Source: Phycisphaerales bacterium
GTDB lineage: Bacteria; Planctomycetota; Phycisphaerae; UBA1845; UTPLA1
Reading direction: 5' to 3'
Length of the DNA stretch: 64,000 nucleotides
Assembly: GCA_020639075.1 (NCBI GenBank)
Contig: JACKHI010000001.1
Span: 3,472,001-3,536,000 of the forward strand
The translations under genes were made by a program, and so were the position numbers. The notes beneath the pieces are model-generated. The model did no database searches and was not told the DNA's origin. It saw only the letters and a list, made by a program, of their open reading frames with translations. The stretch's first letter is position 1, and the number at the start of each line of letters is the position of its first letter. Shown one piece after another: positions 37,433-45,076 of this stretch.

Positions 37433-37635
37433 GGGGCGACGTAACGAGCTGTAATCACAAGGACTTACAATCATCGCCCGACGCAAGCGCTGCAGAATGC
37501 GCTGCACGCGCTGCAGTTTCGGGCGATATCGACCCCGATCTGGCACGGATCATCGCGGCGTGGCCAGCACTCTCCGCCGAAACTCGCGAGAGGCTCGGCA
37601 GGCTGATCGACGACGCGATGAGCACCTACGATTGA
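37405..37635 (+). pseudogene. Displaced C-terminal segment of the integrase
   Basis: This frame is open from the attL core (AGLGVEG, identical to the integrase at the att core) to a stop at 37635, giving 69 residues after the shared GVEG. It ends DPDLARIIAAWPALSAETRERLGRLI, a neat amphipathic helix. It has no start of its own apart from a TTG. If the element circularises across the att cores, this becomes the 3' end of the integrase gene, giving 491 instead of 430 residues. A degenerate second copy of the same helix pattern (DARILADLA, TIAASAK, DDARQRILPIIG) follows at about 37650-37745, interrupted by a stop. Confidence 0.65.
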
Positions 37636-37769
37636 CCGCCCGGCTCCAAGGATGCCCGAATACTCGCGGATCTGGCGTAGACCATCGCGGCGTCGGCAAA
37701 AATGTCGGACGATGCCCGACAGCGGATTCTTCCGATCATCGGGAAGGTATCACATCGAGTAGCCTGCTC

Positions 37770-37880
37770 TCACGCGGCGACAGCCGACCGATCCTGCACT
37801 TCGATCGTCAGGTTTCCCTGGCAGTCCATGCCGGTCGAAGCCGCAAGAACCAAGATTGTAAGCGCCAATCTCATTTTCAT
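37770..37880 (-). CDS. 36-residue exported peptide, translationally coupled
   Basis: The ATG overlaps the stop of the upstream PEGA lipoprotein gene as ATGA. The product starts MKMRLALTILVLAASTGMDC, a compact signal-like sequence ending at a cysteine, followed by 16 residues containing LTIEVQDRS. Stop at 37770-37772. The overlap, the basic-hydrophobic-Cys pattern and the shared strand make it a credible gene although very short. Function unknown. Confidence 0.5.
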   Translation of the reverse strand: MKMRLALTILVLAASTGMDCQGNLTIEVQDRSAVAA

Positions 37881-38608
37881 CGTAGTGGACTCGCACTGAT
37901 TCTTTCGTCGTCACCAGAATCAGTATTTCGCATCTCGTAGATCGTCATGCCGTTAATGTGAATCGTGAAGAGCGCGATCTGATCACCAGAAGACCATAGG
38001 CTTGTCGTCGTTCCATCGGTCTCGTCGATTTCCCAAGTGGAGCCATCTTCGAGACGAATGATCGTTCCGTCATTGGATGCGTCGCTAATCCAGTGGGAGA
38101 AGTCAACCGAAGTTCTATACGCCGTTACGACTGATTGATTACTTGGTGCACGCGAGCTACTTGGCGATGCCTCAATGTTCGGGGGAGGGGTATGCGCAAT
38201 CCGGCGCTCGAATGATTCGTCAGGCTGCGACTGACTTGACGCGATTTCCGATGGAGACCGTTGTTGCATTGGCTGGTTGCCAGCGATGTTAAAGTCAATG
38301 CGCGAAGGAAGCGGAGGAATAGAGAACGACTTGACTACGGCCGGCATGCTCGGGTCTGATGGGTAAGCAACGACACGCATCGTCGTCAGATCGGAGTTCG
38401 ACATATAAACAGGTGTGGCGACCGGCGTGATACCCACAAACGTCCCGTTGATTTCTATCCGGGCACCAAGCGGATTTGAGTAGATTTCAATGAATTTCGT
38501 CGAAACTCCGGAGGATCTGGCGGGCGAGGAATCTACAACCCTTGGGCGATCATCGCCGCAACTACCTACGGCAGCGATAATCAATCCGGCAAGCATCGCA
38601 CGCTTCAT
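37877..38608 (-). CDS. PEGA-domain lipoprotein (element cargo)
   Basis: A 243-residue lipoprotein: MKRAMLAGLIIAAVGSC with Cys17. A PEGA-type beta domain (about 39-72: FIEIYSNPLGARIEINGTFVG then TPVATPVYM) is followed by a Pro/Ser-rich linker (about 110-165) and a C-terminal domain with VVTAYRTSVDFSHWISD, GTIIRLEDGSTWEI and MTIYEMRN. PEGA domains are extracytoplasmic and often sit in surface proteins. A sampled line of the gene has clearly lower GC (about 48%) than the rest of the element, suggesting separate acquisition. It lies upstream of, and overlaps, a 36-aa ORF. Confidence 0.65.
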   Translation of the reverse strand: MKRAMLAGLIIAAVGSCGDDRPRVVDSSPARSSGVSTKFIEIYSNPLGARIEINGTFVGITPVATPVYMSNSDLTTMRVVAYPSDPSMPAVVKSFSIPPLPSRIDFNIAGNQPMQQRSPSEIASSQSQPDESFERRIAHTPPPNIEASPSSSRAPSNQSVVTAYRTSVDFSHWISDASNDGTIIRLEDGSTWEIDETDGTTTSLWSSGDQIALFTIHINGMTIYEMRNTDSGDDERISASPLR

Positions 38609-38778
38609 CTCGACTTCCTTTCACCTTCCCCGATGCTGGTCAACAACTCACTGCAATCCGCTAAGGCACTGTGACATACATCGCTTATCCGCATGGCGCT
38701 ATCGTACTCCATCTGCGCTAGCCCATGAAAGTGGGTGTCGTAATGTCCGCATCGGATCCCACACATCGTGGCGACGGC

Positions 38779-39957
38779 TCAGCGATCGATTGTCAACAGT
38801 TCGATGAATGGGCCGAGATCGTCACCATCGATGAAATTGTCGCCGTTGATGTCCGCCGCACAACGAGATTCGAGGCCGTACGCGCAAGGCTCAAGCAGAA
38901 TCCCCGCCATGACCGCTACGTCGCCGACAGTCACAGCGCCATCGACGTCGACGTCGCCCTTCATACATGGCGGAATCTGCGGTAATGTCGCCCTCCATGC
39001 GCGAGCAGTCAGGCTATCACCGCTCGTAAACCCGTTCCCGACAACAACCGTTCCGTCATCGGAAACATCAACGGCTAAATAGAGCCGATTCCATTCCGAC
39101 AAGTCGACTTGGGCGTCCAACATCACATCGCGAATCAGGCGCGGCCCATGCCGTGGGGACCAGATAACTGCTTGTTCCTCATCATTCGATGTCGTGTTGT
39201 GACCGACAATCGTCCAACCATCAAACGTAGCGCCCTGTGCCGATGAAGACATCGTTCCTTCGACGGTCGGCAATGCAACAACGCCGCATTCCTGGTCCCA
39301 CCTGAACCACCCAACGCCTGATTGCGTACCGACAACCACAGCTCCATTGCCGGAAATCGAAGCCACGGTCATATTGGGGCCGGACACATTCGCGAAGGCT
39401 TCATTTCCGTTCTGCCAAGTGAACCCGGACTGATTTGGTTTCTGAAACAGCACCGCCTTGCCGTTGTTTGACAGCGCCTTCGGAAACCGGATTCCTGTAA
39501 CCTGCAACTGATACCCGGCATCTGCGGCCCAGAGAAATGGTCTGTTCTCAGTGTAGTTGAAACCCCAAATGAGTGCCTGGGAATTCTCATCGATGGCAAC
39601 CGCAAGCCCTACACTTGGTCCGCCGAGCGAGAGCATTCCAGTAGCCTGTGTCCAGATTCCCGCATCATTGCAGATGCGCCCCGTGACAACCGAACCATCG
39701 GCACTGATCGCATACGCCTCACTCCCACATGGCCCTGGACTCAACAACCTCGGGCCAAGTGTCGCGTCCCAGATCCAACCCTGGCCGCCACTTCCTGATC
39801 CGATGATCGCTCCGGCATTGCCAGAAATCGCTATTACCTCACCACTCGTGGCGCCTGCAGGAATCTCTACAGGAGTGAGTGTCATCTGGCCAAACGAATT
39901 GACAGCTGATTGCAGCCCGGCGGCGACGCAAAACAGAAATGTGCGGTTGTGGAGCAT
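38779..39957 (-). CDS. Secreted HAF-repeat protein with dockerin-like C-terminus (element cargo)
   Basis: A 392-residue protein. The start at 39957 is chosen for its AGAGGTG ribosome site; an ATG eight codons earlier lacks one. The signal peptide is MLHNRTFLFCVAAGLQSAVNSFGQ. About six repeats follow with an S-x-N/D-G-x-x-V/I-G ... W pattern (AISGNAGAIIGSGS...W, AISADGSVVTG...W, ISGNGAVVVGTQ...W, VSDDGTVVVGN...W), matching the HAF extracellular repeat family. The C-terminus has two EF-hand-like loops, DVDVDGAVTVGD and DINGDNFIDGDD, as in planctomycete dockerin-like tails. Its presence as cargo is unusual. Confidence 0.75.
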   Translation of the reverse strand: MLHNRTFLFCVAAGLQSAVNSFGQMTLTPVEIPAGATSGEVIAISGNAGAIIGSGSGGQGWIWDATLGPRLLSPGPCGSEAYAISADGSVVTGRICNDAGIWTQATGMLSLGGPSVGLAVAIDENSQALIWGFNYTENRPFLWAADAGYQLQVTGIRFPKALSNNGKAVLFQKPNQSGFTWQNGNEAFANVSGPNMTVASISGNGAVVVGTQSGVGWFRWDQECGVVALPTVEGTMSSSAQGATFDGWTIVGHNTTSNDEEQAVIWSPRHGPRLIRDVMLDAQVDLSEWNRLYLAVDVSDDGTVVVGNGFTSGDSLTARAWRATLPQIPPCMKGDVDVDGAVTVGDVAVMAGILLEPCAYGLESRCAADINGDNFIDGDDLGPFIELLTIDR

Positions 39958-40348
39958 GGCAAGCACCTCTGTGCAATTCAACTATCGTTACCAAAAGCAG
40001 CCTGATTTGCAATCGATTTGATTTCGGGGAACCAGAGTCGCACCTCGGATCGATCCAACTCATGCACGAAACACTGCGCGAAATGCGACACTCCAAGTGG
40101 AACCAGACGAGTCTCGATCTGCACTCCACAATCACCCCCAAAATCGCATTTACGGCGATCACAACTACTCGTGACACACTCAAGTCCTGACCTTCCCTAG
40201 CACGAGTTGGCTTCGAAATTCCCGAGAAAAAAGACTCTGTAAGCCGGGATTTGAGGTTGACGCGGGTATTTAGTTTGTGGTGTTAATACGCCATGTTTGA
40301 ACCTAAGCGACAAATCACGCATGGAATTAACGACAGGAGACTTGAGCG
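39958..40348. other. Intergenic stretch between cargo and AlpA-like gene
   Basis: About 390 bases, more AT-rich than the flanks, between divergent genes. It should hold the promoter of the secreted cargo gene and that of the replication/regulation genes. A TTGACG at 40257-40262 is a candidate -35; the -10 is poor. Confidence 0.4.
40257..40288 (+). promoter_or_regulatory. Candidate promoter of the AlpA-like gene
   Basis: TTGACG (40257-40262) matches a -35 box at five of six positions. A weak -10 (GTGTTA at 40280 with 17-base spacing, or TTAATA at 40283 with 20) follows. The location, 60-90 bases upstream of the AlpA-like gene, is right, but the -10 match is poor. Confidence 0.25.
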
Positions 40349-40540
40349 ATGAAGTTGCTGAAAGTCAAGGAAGTAGCCGTCCGAATTGGGGTATCGGAGC
40401 GGGCGATTTGGAAATGGACACAGACCAGGAAGTTCCCTCAGCCAATTCGAATTTCCCGGTCGGTTCGATGGGACGAATCCATGCTCGATGCATGGATCGC
40501 CGAGCAGAGCCATGCAGCGCAACGTGAGGCGACGGAATAA
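40349..40540 (+). CDS. AlpA-like helix-turn-helix regulator/excisionase
   Basis: A 63-residue DNA-binding protein with AGGAG nine bases before the ATG. It reads LLKVKEVAVRIGVSERAIWKW (helix-turn-helix with the typical V-S-x-R-x-I-W/Y core), then RKFPQPIRISRSVRWDESMLDAWI, the wing of the AlpA/MerR-like excisionase fold. Such proteins activate integrase expression or act as recombination directionality factors. Its position in a tRNA-integrated element fits either role. Confidence 0.85.
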   Translation: MKLLKVKEVAVRIGVSERAIWKWTQTRKFPQPIRISRSVRWDESMLDAWIAEQSHAAQREATE

Positions 40541-40709
40541 TGAACCCGTTACCCCCCTCCTCAAGGACTTGTCTCAGGCTCGGCGGCGTTTCGCCGTCTG
40601 CCCCGGAAACAACGACTCCGGAGTTCGCTCGAATGTTCCGGTCGAGGACGGCAAGTCGGTCGATTGGGCCACAGTCCACGCACGCATCACATGCGATACG
40701 GGTGCATGA
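40524..40709 (+). CDS. Small element protein
   Basis: A 61-residue ORF starting at GTG within the end of the AlpA-like gene. The core TPLLKDLSQARRRFAV and the end SVDWATVHARITCDTGA look like ordered protein, not random translation. Overlapping start and stop (GTG inside the preceding gene; ATGA with the next) fits coupled translation. Function unknown. Confidence 0.45.
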   Translation: MRRRNNEPVTPLLKDLSQARRRFAVCPGNNDSGVRSNVPVEDGKSVDWATVHARITCDTGA

Positions 40710-40984
40710 TCGGGAACTTACCACTGGGCTGCCGGCCGCATCGTACACAATGGACCTTCACGATCCTTCAATTGCCACACGCGCGCCCGCGTTGCCGGAA
40801 GTATGCGCACCGTCACACGCATCACGCGCACGCGCGGAGACGGGCGCCCGCCCCAAGCCGCGGATCCGCGACAGAGTGGCGCGGGCAAATGTCGACGTCT
40901 GGAGTGACCGGCGATCTTGCGTCACGACGCGTCTGGCGGTGCAAGCATGAGAGACCGCCAACGAAAAAGCCCCGGCTGCGTTAG
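40706..40984 (+). CDS. Small basic element protein
   Basis: A 92-residue ORF that begins by ATGA overlap with the preceding small gene. It is rich in His, Arg and Cys and contains EWRGQMSTSGVTGDLASRRVWRCKHER, which looks conserved-like, though no family is named. It ends inside the start of the next gene. It may bind nucleic acid, or the frame may be spurious; two other frames are also open here. Confidence 0.35.
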   Translation: MIGNLPLGCRPHRTQWTFTILQLPHARPRCRKYAHRHTHHAHARRRAPAPSRGSATEWRGQMSTSGVTGDLASRRVWRCKHERPPTKKPRLR

Positions 40985-41543
40985 TGGCGCAGCTCGGGGC
41001 CGGATTCAATCGTGCAACACGAATCCTACCAACTCGCGTGACGCGCTTCAATCGAAATCGATCGATCGCGCGGCACAGGCCTACACCGTGGGCGATCACG
41101 GCGTGGCACGGTATCTCGATGTCGCCAACCGATTTTGTTCCGCGCTGTTTCATGCGGCACGCGGCGGCGCTGTCCCTGAAATCATCACGAACTACGAGAT
41201 CCCTATCGACGCCATGCCCACGCCGACGCATCGGGCGGCACTGCGTGGCCTGATCGGATTCATCGAGTGCGGCATCGCGCCGACCGTGGCGCAGCTCGCA
41301 ACCGTGATGCAAGCACTCGGCGTTACCGACGACGCACTGCCCGAGCTGCTACCGTTCTACGAATCGACTCCGGCGGGAATCCACAATTGGGCGCACGCGC
41401 TGATTCGCGCCGATCGCCGACGCCGACAAACCGAAAGATTGTGGCTCGCCCTCATCGTTCGGTGCGAAGATCCGACGGCCCCGACCTATGGCGCGAAGCC
41501 AGTTCGCATCGTGTCGCGCGTTCGTGGAAAGGGGGCGGCATGA
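40947..41543 (+). CDS. Hypothetical protein of the element
   Basis: A 199-residue ORF from ATG 40947. The first 25 residues are encoded by a hairpin (40969-41000) and look noncoding, so the true start may be farther in, for example GTG at 41088. The body is well ordered: YLDVANRFCSALFHAA, then IDAMPTPTHRAALRGLIGFIECGIAPTVAQL and LPFYESTPAGIHNWAHALIRADRRRRQTERLW. It overlaps the ATPase start by ATGA, so the two are probably expressed together. No family recognised. Confidence 0.5.
   Translation: MRDRQRKSPGCVSGAARGRIQSCNTNPTNSRDALQSKSIDRAAQAYTVGDHGVARYLDVANRFCSALFHAARGGAVPEIITNYEIPIDAMPTPTHRAALRGLIGFIECGIAPTVAQLATVMQALGVTDDALPELLPFYESTPAGIHNWAHALIRADRRRRQTERLWLALIVRCEDPTAPTYGAKPVRIVSRVRGKGAA
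40969..41000 (+). repeat. Stem-loop upstream of replication genes
   Basis: GCCCCGGCTGCG and CGCAGCTCGGGGC pair with one bulge around a 7-base loop, preceded by ACGAAAAA. It may be a transcript-regulatory hairpin or attenuator before the ATPase operon. No T-run follows, so it is not a simple terminator. Confidence 0.5.
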
Positions 41544-43030
41544 TGACGGACGACATACTGCAAATCGAGCTGTCCAATCCAACGACAAGCGGCACCGTCA
41601 CCGTCATCGCCAAGCGCGGTGATGAGATTCTGTTGTCCGATCGCGTGTCGATCATGCGTGAGAAAACCCGGCGCGACATCGCCGCCCGAATCGCCGAAAG
41701 GGCAGGATGCGATGCAGCCGACGTCGACGCCGTTCTTCTGGAGCGTGTTGCCGAACTCGCCGAGCCTGCAAAGCCTGCCAGCTCACCGACGGATTCCCGT
41801 AGCGAGCTGCTGGCCAAGTACGACGCCGAGACGGACCGACAGCTCGCGGACATCCCCGGCGATATCCGCGAGGACGCAGAGGCGACGCTCCGCGATCCAT
41901 GCTTGATCGATCGTCTCATGGACGACTTTGACGGAATCGGCATTGTTGGCGAGAGAGTCCTGTCGTTGACGCTCTACGTCATCGGCTGCTCACGATTACT
42001 CAATAGTCCCTTGTCCTGCGTAATTCAGGGATTGTCATCAAGCGGCAAGTCGTACGCGCTGGAGCGGATCGGGCGACTATTCCCCGAATTGGCAATCCTG
42101 CGCGCGACGGACCTGACGCCGAACGCGCTCTACTACCTCAAGCCCGGGGCGTTACTGCATCGATTCGTCATCGCTGGCGAGCGATCACGGCGACAGGACG
42201 ACGAAACCGCCGAGAAAACCCGCGCGTTGCGTGAGATACTCTCGGCGGGCGAGCTGTGCAAAATGCTCCCGCAGAAGGAATCCGGATCGCTGGAAACCGT
42301 CACGGTCTGGCAACCCGGCCCGATCGCCTACGCCGAGTCGACGACTCTGGGGGCGCTCTTCGATGAGGACGCGAATAGGCTCCTGCTGCTCGCGACCGAC
42401 GAACAAGAGGCGCAGACCCGCGCCGTCATTGACCGCATGGGACAGGCGGCGGCGGACGTCGGCAACGATGGATCGGTCGCGAAACGGATCATCGAACGGC
42501 ATCACGCAATGCAGCTCATGTTGCGACGCGTAAGGGTCGTCATCCCGTATGGCGCGACGCTCATGGCGGCAATCCCATCGGTCCGAACGCAAGCGAGACG
42601 AGCGGCGAAATACTGTCTCGCCATGATCGAAGCCGTAGCGCTGCTGCACCAGCTCCAGCGCGGCGAGCACTTGGAGCATGGCGCGAGAATCACGGCGCAT
42701 ACCGATGACTATGTCATCGCCCGTCGTCTGCTCACGGGGCCGTTGGGCCGATCACTTGGCGGCAAGTTGACGCCCGCAATCGAGCGATTCGGAGAATGGC
42801 TCGCGGACCACTTTCCGGATTCCCTGTTTACGGCCCGAGACGCGATCAAAGATTGCCCGAACCTGAACACGGCGGGTAAGGCTCGCGAGTATCTGAACGT
42901 GCTCGCCGATAACGGCATCGTCGATGTCATGACCGAAGGGCGCGGCTCCAAGGCGGGGACGTGGCGCGTTACGGGTGCCTCTCCGAGCTGCGGCGCATCC
43001 TGGCTCCCGACTGTTGATGCGATCCAATGA
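41540..43030 (+). CDS. P-loop ATPase, probable replication helicase/primase-like protein
   Basis: A 496-residue protein; the ATG overlaps the preceding stop (ATGA) after a GGGGGCGG site. The Walker A motif is GLSSSGKSYALERI (about residues 163-176). A likely Walker B and sensor region is HRFVIAGERSRR, followed by ALREILSAGELCKMLPQKE and a conserved GPIAYAESTTLGALFDEDANRLLLL block. A winged-helix-like C-terminus (TARDAIKDCPNLNTAGKAREYLNVL) may bind DNA. I recall similar ATPases beside primases and integrases in phage and plasmid elements; it probably supports replication of the excised element (inference). Confidence 0.65.
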   Translation: MMTDDILQIELSNPTTSGTVTVIAKRGDEILLSDRVSIMREKTRRDIAARIAERAGCDAADVDAVLLERVAELAEPAKPASSPTDSRSELLAKYDAETDRQLADIPGDIREDAEATLRDPCLIDRLMDDFDGIGIVGERVLSLTLYVIGCSRLLNSPLSCVIQGLSSSGKSYALERIGRLFPELAILRATDLTPNALYYLKPGALLHRFVIAGERSRRQDDETAEKTRALREILSAGELCKMLPQKESGSLETVTVWQPGPIAYAESTTLGALFDEDANRLLLLATDEQEAQTRAVIDRMGQAAADVGNDGSVAKRIIERHHAMQLMLRRVRVVIPYGATLMAAIPSVRTQARRAAKYCLAMIEAVALLHQLQRGEHLEHGARITAHTDDYVIARRLLTGPLGRSLGGKLTPAIERFGEWLADHFPDSLFTARDAIKDCPNLNTAGKAREYLNVLADNGIVDVMTEGRGSKAGTWRVTGASPSCGASWLPTVDAIQ

Positions 43031-43560
43031 CAGTCGACGCACAACGCAGCCTGCCCACCGATGAGTCGTCGGGACGACAAATCCGAGTCGCTGTCGAAAT
43101 GACGGTTGACCGTCGATCCAACGCGATGACGGGGAGTTTCCTTGCCGAATGCTGGGCGCTCGCCGACCCATCGAGATCGGGACGACAAAGGGACGACGGG
43201 GCGACAATCGCGGGCGATGACCCGCGACGCCCCGACGTCCCGGCGACGTCCCAAACGCATCGGGACGACAAATCCGCCAGTTGCGGCGTGCAATCGCCGA
43301 TTTCGGCGGCGACGTCCCGAGATCCCGCCGAATGCACGCATGGCGATATGACCGCGCCGCCAGAGCTGCTGGACGCATCGACGATCGCGATCAAACCCGA
43401 CATCCCCGACGACTGGACCGACGAGGATCTGCGCGAGGCGTTTCTCGAACGCGCCGCAATCATGGAATACGACGGGCAGCTCCCGCGCGAACTCGCCGAA
43501 GCCGAAGCCCGGCGCATCACCGGATACACGGGCGACCCTGAGAGAATAATGCACAATTAG
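43027..43560 (+). CDS. Element protein carrying iteron-like repeats in its gene
   Basis: A 177-residue ORF overlapping the ATPase stop by ATGA. The first 115 residues are low in structure and coincide with a cluster of short DNA repeats. The C-terminal 60 residues are ordered: DIPDDWTDEDLREAFLERAAIMEYDGQLPRELAEAEARRITGY, a helical motif that I have seen at the ends of primase-associated element proteins. It may be a small replication or DNA-binding accessory. Confidence 0.55.
   Translation: MTVDAQRSLPTDESSGRQIRVAVEMTVDRRSNAMTGSFLAECWALADPSRSGRQRDDGATIAGDDPRRPDVPATSQTHRDDKSASCGVQSPISAATSRDPAECTHGDMTAPPELLDASTIAIKPDIPDDWTDEDLREAFLERAAIMEYDGQLPRELAEAEARRITGYTGDPERIMHN
43069..43320. repeat. Iteron-like repeat cluster, candidate element origin
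   Basis: The 17-base unit TCGGGACGACAAATCCG occurs exactly at 43069-43085 and 43260-43276, with a partial copy at 43177-43189 and GGGACGAC at 43190-43197. The opposite orientation (GACGTCCC) appears at 43234, 43246 and 43311. Seven CGGGACG-type cores in 250 bases, directly after the ATPase gene, fit an origin with direct and inverted iterons. Confidence 0.5.
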
Positions 43561-43627
43561 GAATGGCGCGGCACCGAAGCGCATAGTATACTACAATTGT
43601 CTACTTCAGTTCGACCCGAGGAACAAC

Positions 43628-44920
43628 ATGGCCAGTATCTCAAAACTCAAAGATGGTCGCCGCCTGATCCAATTCACCGATCGCACCGGCAAGCGCCAGA
43701 CGATCCGCCTCGGTAAAGTCGCGCGACGCGCCGCCGAATCGATCAAGCTGCGCGTCGAGGACCTTGTATCCGCGTCGATCACCGGGCACGCTGTCGCGGA
43801 CGAAACCGCCCGATGGATTGCGCAGCTCGATGCCCCGATGACGAACAAGCTCGCGGCCGTCGATCTGATCCCCAAGGCGATCATCGCAACGCTTGAAGAG
43901 TATCTGGACGCCTACTTCGCCGAGCGGCCCGACGTGAAGCAATCGACCCGCACGATATGGGGGCACACTCGCCGCAACCTGATCGACTACTTCGGCGCGG
44001 ACAAGGTCCTGCGGACAATTACAGAAGCCGACGCCGATGCGTGGCGGGCGAATCTCAAATCGAAAGAGAATCTCGCGGACAACACATGCCGCAGGCGCTG
44101 CGGTATCGCCAAGCAGTTTTTCCGGGCGGCTGTCCGTCGCAAGCTGATCCGCGAGAACCCCTTCGGTCATCTTGTCGGGGCGATCCGCGCGAACAAGACC
44201 CGCGAGTATTTCGTCACGCAGGCGGACGCCGAGCGGATCATCGACAAATGCCCCGATGCCGAATGGCGGCTCTTGTTCGGCCTGTCACGATATGGCGGCG
44301 TCCGATGCCCCTCCGAGACGTTGGGCATCCGTTGGGATCACGTCGATTGGGAGCGCTCCCGTATCACGGTCCGAAGCCCAAAAACCGAGCATCACGTCGG
44401 CGGCGAATCCCGCGAAATCCCGATCTTTCCCGAGCTGCGCCCCCTACTCGAAGACGCCTACGAGCTGGCCCAGCCCGGCGCGGAATACCTGATCGCGCGT
44501 TACCGCGAGACGTCCGTCAACCTGCGGACCCAGCTCAAGCGGATCATCAAACGAGCCAAGCTCCAGCCTTGGCCGAAGCTCTTTCACAATCTCCGCGCAA
44601 CGCGCGAGACGGAGCTGGCCGAGACCTACCCGGCTCACGTCGTTTGCGCCTGGATCGGAAATTCCCAATCCGTGGCGCAGCGCCACTACTTGCAAGTGAC
44701 GGACGAACACTTCGAACGGGGAGCGCGCTGCGAAGCGCTGCAAAATGCGCTGCAGACTGTGCAGGAATCGCCTTGCACCGACGCGAACGCGAACGATGAC
44801 GAACGCGCGGAAACCCCTGTAAATTCAGGGGTTTTCGCCGATATTCAATCTGATTCGTATTTAGACAAAATGGCGGGATTGGGCGTTGAGGGACTCGAAC
44901 CCCCGACCCTCTCGGTGTAA
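43628..44920 (+). CDS. Tyrosine recombinase/integrase
   Basis: A 430-residue site-specific recombinase. The N-terminal arm-binding region (1-90) and SAM-like core-binding domain (about 91-185) precede the catalytic domain. Arg226 (YGGVRCPSE), His320 and Arg323 (FHNLRATR) and Tyr354 (AQRHYLQV) form the active site. The usual second His/Trp position reads GNS (344-346) in place of GHS. The final residues EGLEPPTLSV are encoded inside tRNA-Val, so the current stop is chromosomal. Before integration the frame would continue into the segment now at 37433-37635. Confidence 0.92.
   Translation: MASISKLKDGRRLIQFTDRTGKRQTIRLGKVARRAAESIKLRVEDLVSASITGHAVADETARWIAQLDAPMTNKLAAVDLIPKAIIATLEEYLDAYFAERPDVKQSTRTIWGHTRRNLIDYFGADKVLRTITEADADAWRANLKSKENLADNTCRRRCGIAKQFFRAAVRRKLIRENPFGHLVGAIRANKTREYFVTQADAERIIDKCPDAEWRLLFGLSRYGGVRCPSETLGIRWDHVDWERSRITVRSPKTEHHVGGESREIPIFPELRPLLEDAYELAQPGAEYLIARYRETSVNLRTQLKRIIKRAKLQPWPKLFHNLRATRETELAETYPAHVVCAWIGNSQSVAQRHYLQVTDEHFERGARCEALQNALQTVQESPCTDANANDDERAETPVNSGVFADIQSDSYLDKMAGLGVEGLEPPTLSV
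44873..44900. repeat. attR of the tRNA-Val element
   Basis: A 28-base core shared with 37405-37432. It covers the integrase C-terminal codons and, on the other strand, the tRNA-Val 3' end from the discriminator to the T-arm. Confidence 0.85.
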
Positions 44921-44953
44921 ACGAGATGCTCTAGCCAACTGAGCTAAACGCCC
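44880..44953 (-). tRNA. tRNA-Val (TAC)
   Basis: Read on the minus strand: acceptor GGGCGTT with AACGCCC and discriminator A, D-arm GCTC...GAGC, anticodon arm TCTCG-TTTACAC-CGAGA with anticodon TAC, and T-arm containing GGTTCGAGTCC. CCA is not encoded. Its 3' end is the integration site of the element to the left and stays intact after insertion. Confidence 0.95.
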
Positions 44954-45076
44954 GACAGTCTTCGGCGTCGATTCCGATCAGGGCTCCGCTCGCCGAACTT
45001 CGGGATTCTATCGAGGATCCGTCCCCTCGTCACGCCGTGCGGGATTCAGGGTGGTACATCAAGTCGCCGGCGTTGA

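Larger units (their letters stand above)
37405..44900. mobile_element. Integrated element in tRNA-Val(TAC), about 7.5 kb
   Basis: It is bounded by direct repeats at 37405-37432 and 44873-44900 (28 bases, one C/T difference). The right copy is the 3' end of an intact tRNA-Val, and the tyrosine recombinase gene ends inside it. Contents from the left are a displaced integrase tail, minus-strand exported cargo (two proteins plus a 36-aa peptide), an AlpA-like DNA-binding gene, small overlapping ORFs, a P-loop ATPase and an iteron-bearing gene. No capsid, portal or conjugation genes were recognised, so it resembles an integrative mobilisable element or phage satellite. GC is near 67% in a sampled line of the ATPase gene but 48-55% in sampled lines of the cargo. 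Confidence 0.85.
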
